Positions 61,349 through 64,000 of a stretch of 64,000 nucleotides of DNA are shown in pieces; the stretch's first letter is position 1, and each line of letters opens with the position of its first letter. The position numbers and the translations under genes were made by a program. Below the pieces are notes generated by a model. The model was not told the origin of the DNA and ran no database searches. It was given only the letters and a program-made list of their open reading frames with translations. Source of the DNA: Euphorbia lathyris (taxonomy: Eukaryota; Streptophyta; Magnoliopsida; Malpighiales; Euphorbiaceae); NCBI RefSeq assembly GCF_963576675.1, contig NC_088910.1, forward strand, positions 106,358,807-106,422,806, given 5' to 3'.

Positions 61349-62836
61349 CTAGAATGTCTTTGGAAGTAAGGCTATGCTCATCATGGATTGTACCATATCT
61401 AGTAAGGTACGGTTACTCCTCTCGGATACACCATTGTGTTGTGGTGTATAGGGAGGTGTCCATTGTGAGCATATCCCACATTCAGTTAGATAATTCAGAA
61501 AATCATCTGAAAGATATTCGCCACCTCGATCGGATCGAAGTATCTTTATTTTCTTTCCTAATTGATTTTCTACTTCATTCTTGAAGCATTTGAATTTCTC
61601 AAAAGCTTCTGACTTGTGCTTCATCAAATAGATATAACCATATCGGGTATGGTCGTCTATGAAGCTTATGAAGTATCTGAATCCTCCTCTTGCTTGGACT
61701 GACATAGGACCGCATACATCTGAATGAATAAGTCCTAGAGTGTCTGATACACGCTCACCTTTATTGCTAAAGGGTGTCTTTGTCATTTTACCTTTTAAAC
61801 ATGCTTCGCATGTTTCCAATGATTCAGGATCAATTGGATCTATAAGCCCATCTTGATGTAGCTTTAGCATGCGTCTTTTGTTTATATGGCCTAAACGACA
61901 ATGCCACAAGTAAGTTGAATTATCTAGCTTATGTCTTTTGGTATCAATTATGAAAACAGAAATTTTGTCATCTAGCACATAAATCCCATTTTGTGATATT
62001 CTTGAAAAATAGAAAATCGAATCTCTATAAAAATCGTAATGTTTGTCTTTTATTGAAATATGAAGACCGTCGTCAACAAGACGGCTAATAGAAATAATGT
62101 TACGAGACATTTGTGGAACATACAAACAGTTCCTTAATTCTATTACAAGCCCAGAGGGCAAATTCAAAGCATAATCTCCAATTGCGAGGGCGGCAACTCT
62201 TGCTCCATTTCCTACTCGCAAGTTTATACTTCCTTTCTTCAATTCCTTAGTCCGATTTAGTTCCTGCATATTTGTACAAATATGAGATCCGCATCCGGTA
62301 TCAAGTACCCAAGATTCAGACTGTGAAATTGTATTTATCTCAATATAAAACATACCAGATGTTGAGGTCCCGGCTTCTCCCTTCTTAAGGGTAGCTAGGT
62401 ACAGCAAACAATTTCTCTTCCAATGCCCCACTTCACCACAATAATGGCACTTTCCTTTGGGCTTCTTCACTTCCTTTCCCTTTGTTTCGGTGAGCATGGC
62501 CTCCTTGCCTTTCTTAGGATGGTTTGGATCGGGAGAGATCCTTTTCCTCTTCTTTGATCCTTTAATAGCAAGGGCCGGTATCTCCTCGTTTTCTTTTATA
62601 CTGGGCTCGACTGTCTTGAGCATATTTGCAAGCTCTTCAAGAGAGGTTTGCAAGCCACTCACTTGGTAGTTCATGATGAACTGTGAGTAACTCTCAGGGA
62701 GGGACTGAAGAAGTAAGTTTACACTTAGTTCATGATCCATCGCATCTCCAATACTAGAAAACTTGGTGATAAGGCCGATCATCTTGACACAATGTGCCAT
62801 TACAGATGTGCCTACCTGCGTCTTGCATCTATATAA
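61349..62836 (-). pseudogene. Element E gag C terminus, protease and integrase core
   Basis: Gag helices (LLLQSLPESYSQFIMNYQVS), zinc knuckle CHYCGEVGHWKRNC, protease SWVLDTGCGSHICTN, then integrase zinc region (WHCRLGHINKRRMLKLHQDG, CEACLKGK) and core (SDVCGP, LRSDRGGEYLSDD, HNGVSERSNRTLLD). It stops at a TAG that replaces Trp in KTFWGY. It is separated from the gag N terminus by a TAG at 62839-62837. Confidence 0.92.
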
Positions 62837-63185
62837 CTATTTTGTTATCTCGTAACGTTCGCACCGAGTTTGATTCACAAATAACTCTTTTAGGTGCTTG
62901 ACCATAGAATAGGCATCCATATCTGCATGTTGCCTTTTCAATTCCGGTGTCATAGATGCAAGTATGATGTCTCCCGCTTGATCTTCATCAGCCTTATGCT
63001 TCAAGTAAGCATAAAATTCCTGGTAGGGAGCCTCATTCGTTGGGTAAGGGGGGTATCGGTGTATCAAGTACATACCCTTTCTTCTCGAACTTCAAAACGA
63101 TTTTGAGGTTGCGATACCAGTCGGTGAAATTTGAACTGTTCAACTTGTTATGGGTAAGTATGTTTTGCAGATTGGTGTTAGTCAT
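62837..63185 (-). pseudogene. Element E gag N terminus
   Basis: It starts at ATG 63185-63183 (MTNTNLQNILTHNKLNSSNF, then TDWYRNLKIVL), a typical Copia gag opening. A frameshift near 63030 shifts the reading after PPLPNE into APYQEFYAYLKHKADEDQAG and MVKHLKELFVNQTR, ending at TAG 62839-62837. Confidence 0.88.
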
Positions 63186-64000
63186 GATTTTAAGAGTGTT
63201 TAATTAAACCTGAGAGTGAGAAAGAGTAAACATATGTTATTCATTTGCTTTAAAGTATATCAATCTAAAATTTATAGGCCTTTTAATTCATCTTAGATTG
63301 CTCCCACTATTTTGCCAAATTAATAGCCCTCCATATTAATTCGAAGAATTTCACAAATCCTTTAGTGAGCTAGGATCCTAACTCCTGAGATTTCGCCTTG
63401 AGTTTGCTCAACAAGCTAGTCTCATTTGTTAGGTAGATTCATGTAATCAATCACATCTTTAATGTGATTCCTAAGTTATTGGGTTACTAACCACATTAGT
63501 AACTAATATGCTATTCATATTAATCCCAACCATATTGCCCATTAGTTTATGACAACATGAGTTTGCTCATCCAATTATCATAATCTAATTTAAGTATTAC
63601 CCCATATTCATGAAAAAATGATTTTTGATAATTCAGGTGTTACCGTAAGACCCCGAGCTTGAGTTTGCTCAACAACCCAAAGCCCCCCAGTACTGCCGGC
63701 TGAATTATAATATTAGGGAGGGGCAACCGATTTTAATAACTTGCTTATTTACTTAACTTTTAATTAGTGAGGGATTTTTATTTTAAGTCTCATAATCTAA
63801 CTTAGTCTTGATTTGCTTTAGCATACATCAGACACATACATTCGCGTTATGGACATATTATCTAAATTATTCCATCGAGCCAGAGACGGAATAAAAGGCC
63901 AAACCTAGGGAAATACTAACTATTACATATTTCTCTTTAGGTCCTCCGTCTTCAACATTGCGCCTTGAAATTACATATTAATTTCTATTCTACTAAAGAA
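63186..64000 (-). other. Leader of element E
   Basis: No gene over 815 bp. It is noncoding AT-rich sequence upstream of gag. No primer-site match was seen, so the primer site and 5' LTR are expected beyond the window edge. Confidence 0.6.

Larger units (their letters stand above)
38908..64000 (-). mobile_element. Copia element E, - strand, runs off the right edge
   Basis: The 3' LTR is 38908-40344 plus 58869-59267, split by element D. The internal region 59268-64000 reads leftward: leader, gag, protease, integrase, RT, RNase H, polypurine tract. The 5' LTR lies beyond base 64000, so the target duplication (left candidate AAGGA, 38903-38907) cannot be checked. All genes carry stops or frameshifts. 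Confidence 0.9.

Noticed and set aside
62457..62669. + strand open frame over the gag of E
   Set aside because: Antisense shadow of the gag zinc-knuckle region.

Overview
The window is plant nuclear DNA made almost entirely of nested LTR retrotransposons. Lineage-typical Ty1/copia and Ty3/gypsy proteins, initiator-Met and Asp tRNA primer sites and 1.4-1.9 kb LTRs point to a flowering plant, probably a eudicot, with a repeat-rich genome. I found no intact host gene, tRNA, rRNA, CRISPR array or DNA transposon.

Left nest (1 to about 34,670). An old, decayed Copia element (G, + strand) begins inside its reverse transcriptase at base 1 and is split by three later insertions. Element A (646-5903, - strand, Tork/TNT1-like, 607-bp LTRs, target-site duplication or TSD GAAAT) is in its RT. 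Element B (6558-32346, + strand, SIRE/Maximus-like, TSD GTAAA) is in its RNase H. A solo LTR of the element-D family (32532-34367, TSD GCATG) lies at the junction with G's 3' LTR. B carries in its 5' LTR the same-family element C in opposite orientation (6696-18768, TSD CAGGA), and in its 3' LTR an unrelated solo LTR (29540-31238, TSD TTTGC). The 3' LTR of C has had about 0.5 kb replaced by about 1.06 kb of gypsy integrase sequence.

Spacer (34,667-36,980). AT-rich DNA with a degenerate tandem repeat, a gypsy gag fragment on the - strand and the start of a probable LTR.

Right nest (36,981-64,000), four levels deep. SIRE-like element F (+) holds Copia element E (-, runs off the right edge). 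The 3' LTR of E holds D (40345-58863, +, TSD GTCCC). The gag of D holds H (43042-52321, +, TSD GCAGG). D and H are related Athila-type gypsy elements with tRNA-Asp primer sites. Both lack protease, RT, RNase H and integrase and keep only gag plus an ORF resembling ATHILA ORF-1, so they would depend on another element for replication.

How the parts work together. B and C carry gag, then an in-frame TAG, then protease-integrase-RT-RNase H, then a separate long accessory ORF. That ORF has its own conserved TATA box about 100 bp upstream of its ATG. D has the same layout: a TATA box about 105 bp before the accessory ORF, preceded by six pairs of short GC palindromes. The same paired palindromes, at the same 20-21 bp spacing, stand upstream of the LTR TATA box. 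The accessory ORFs of the Copia elements (B, C) and the gypsy elements (D, H) share recognisable sequence blocks. The best candidate for something undescribed is therefore a separately promoted accessory gene, shared across superfamilies and preceded by a copy of the LTR's own upstream repeat module.
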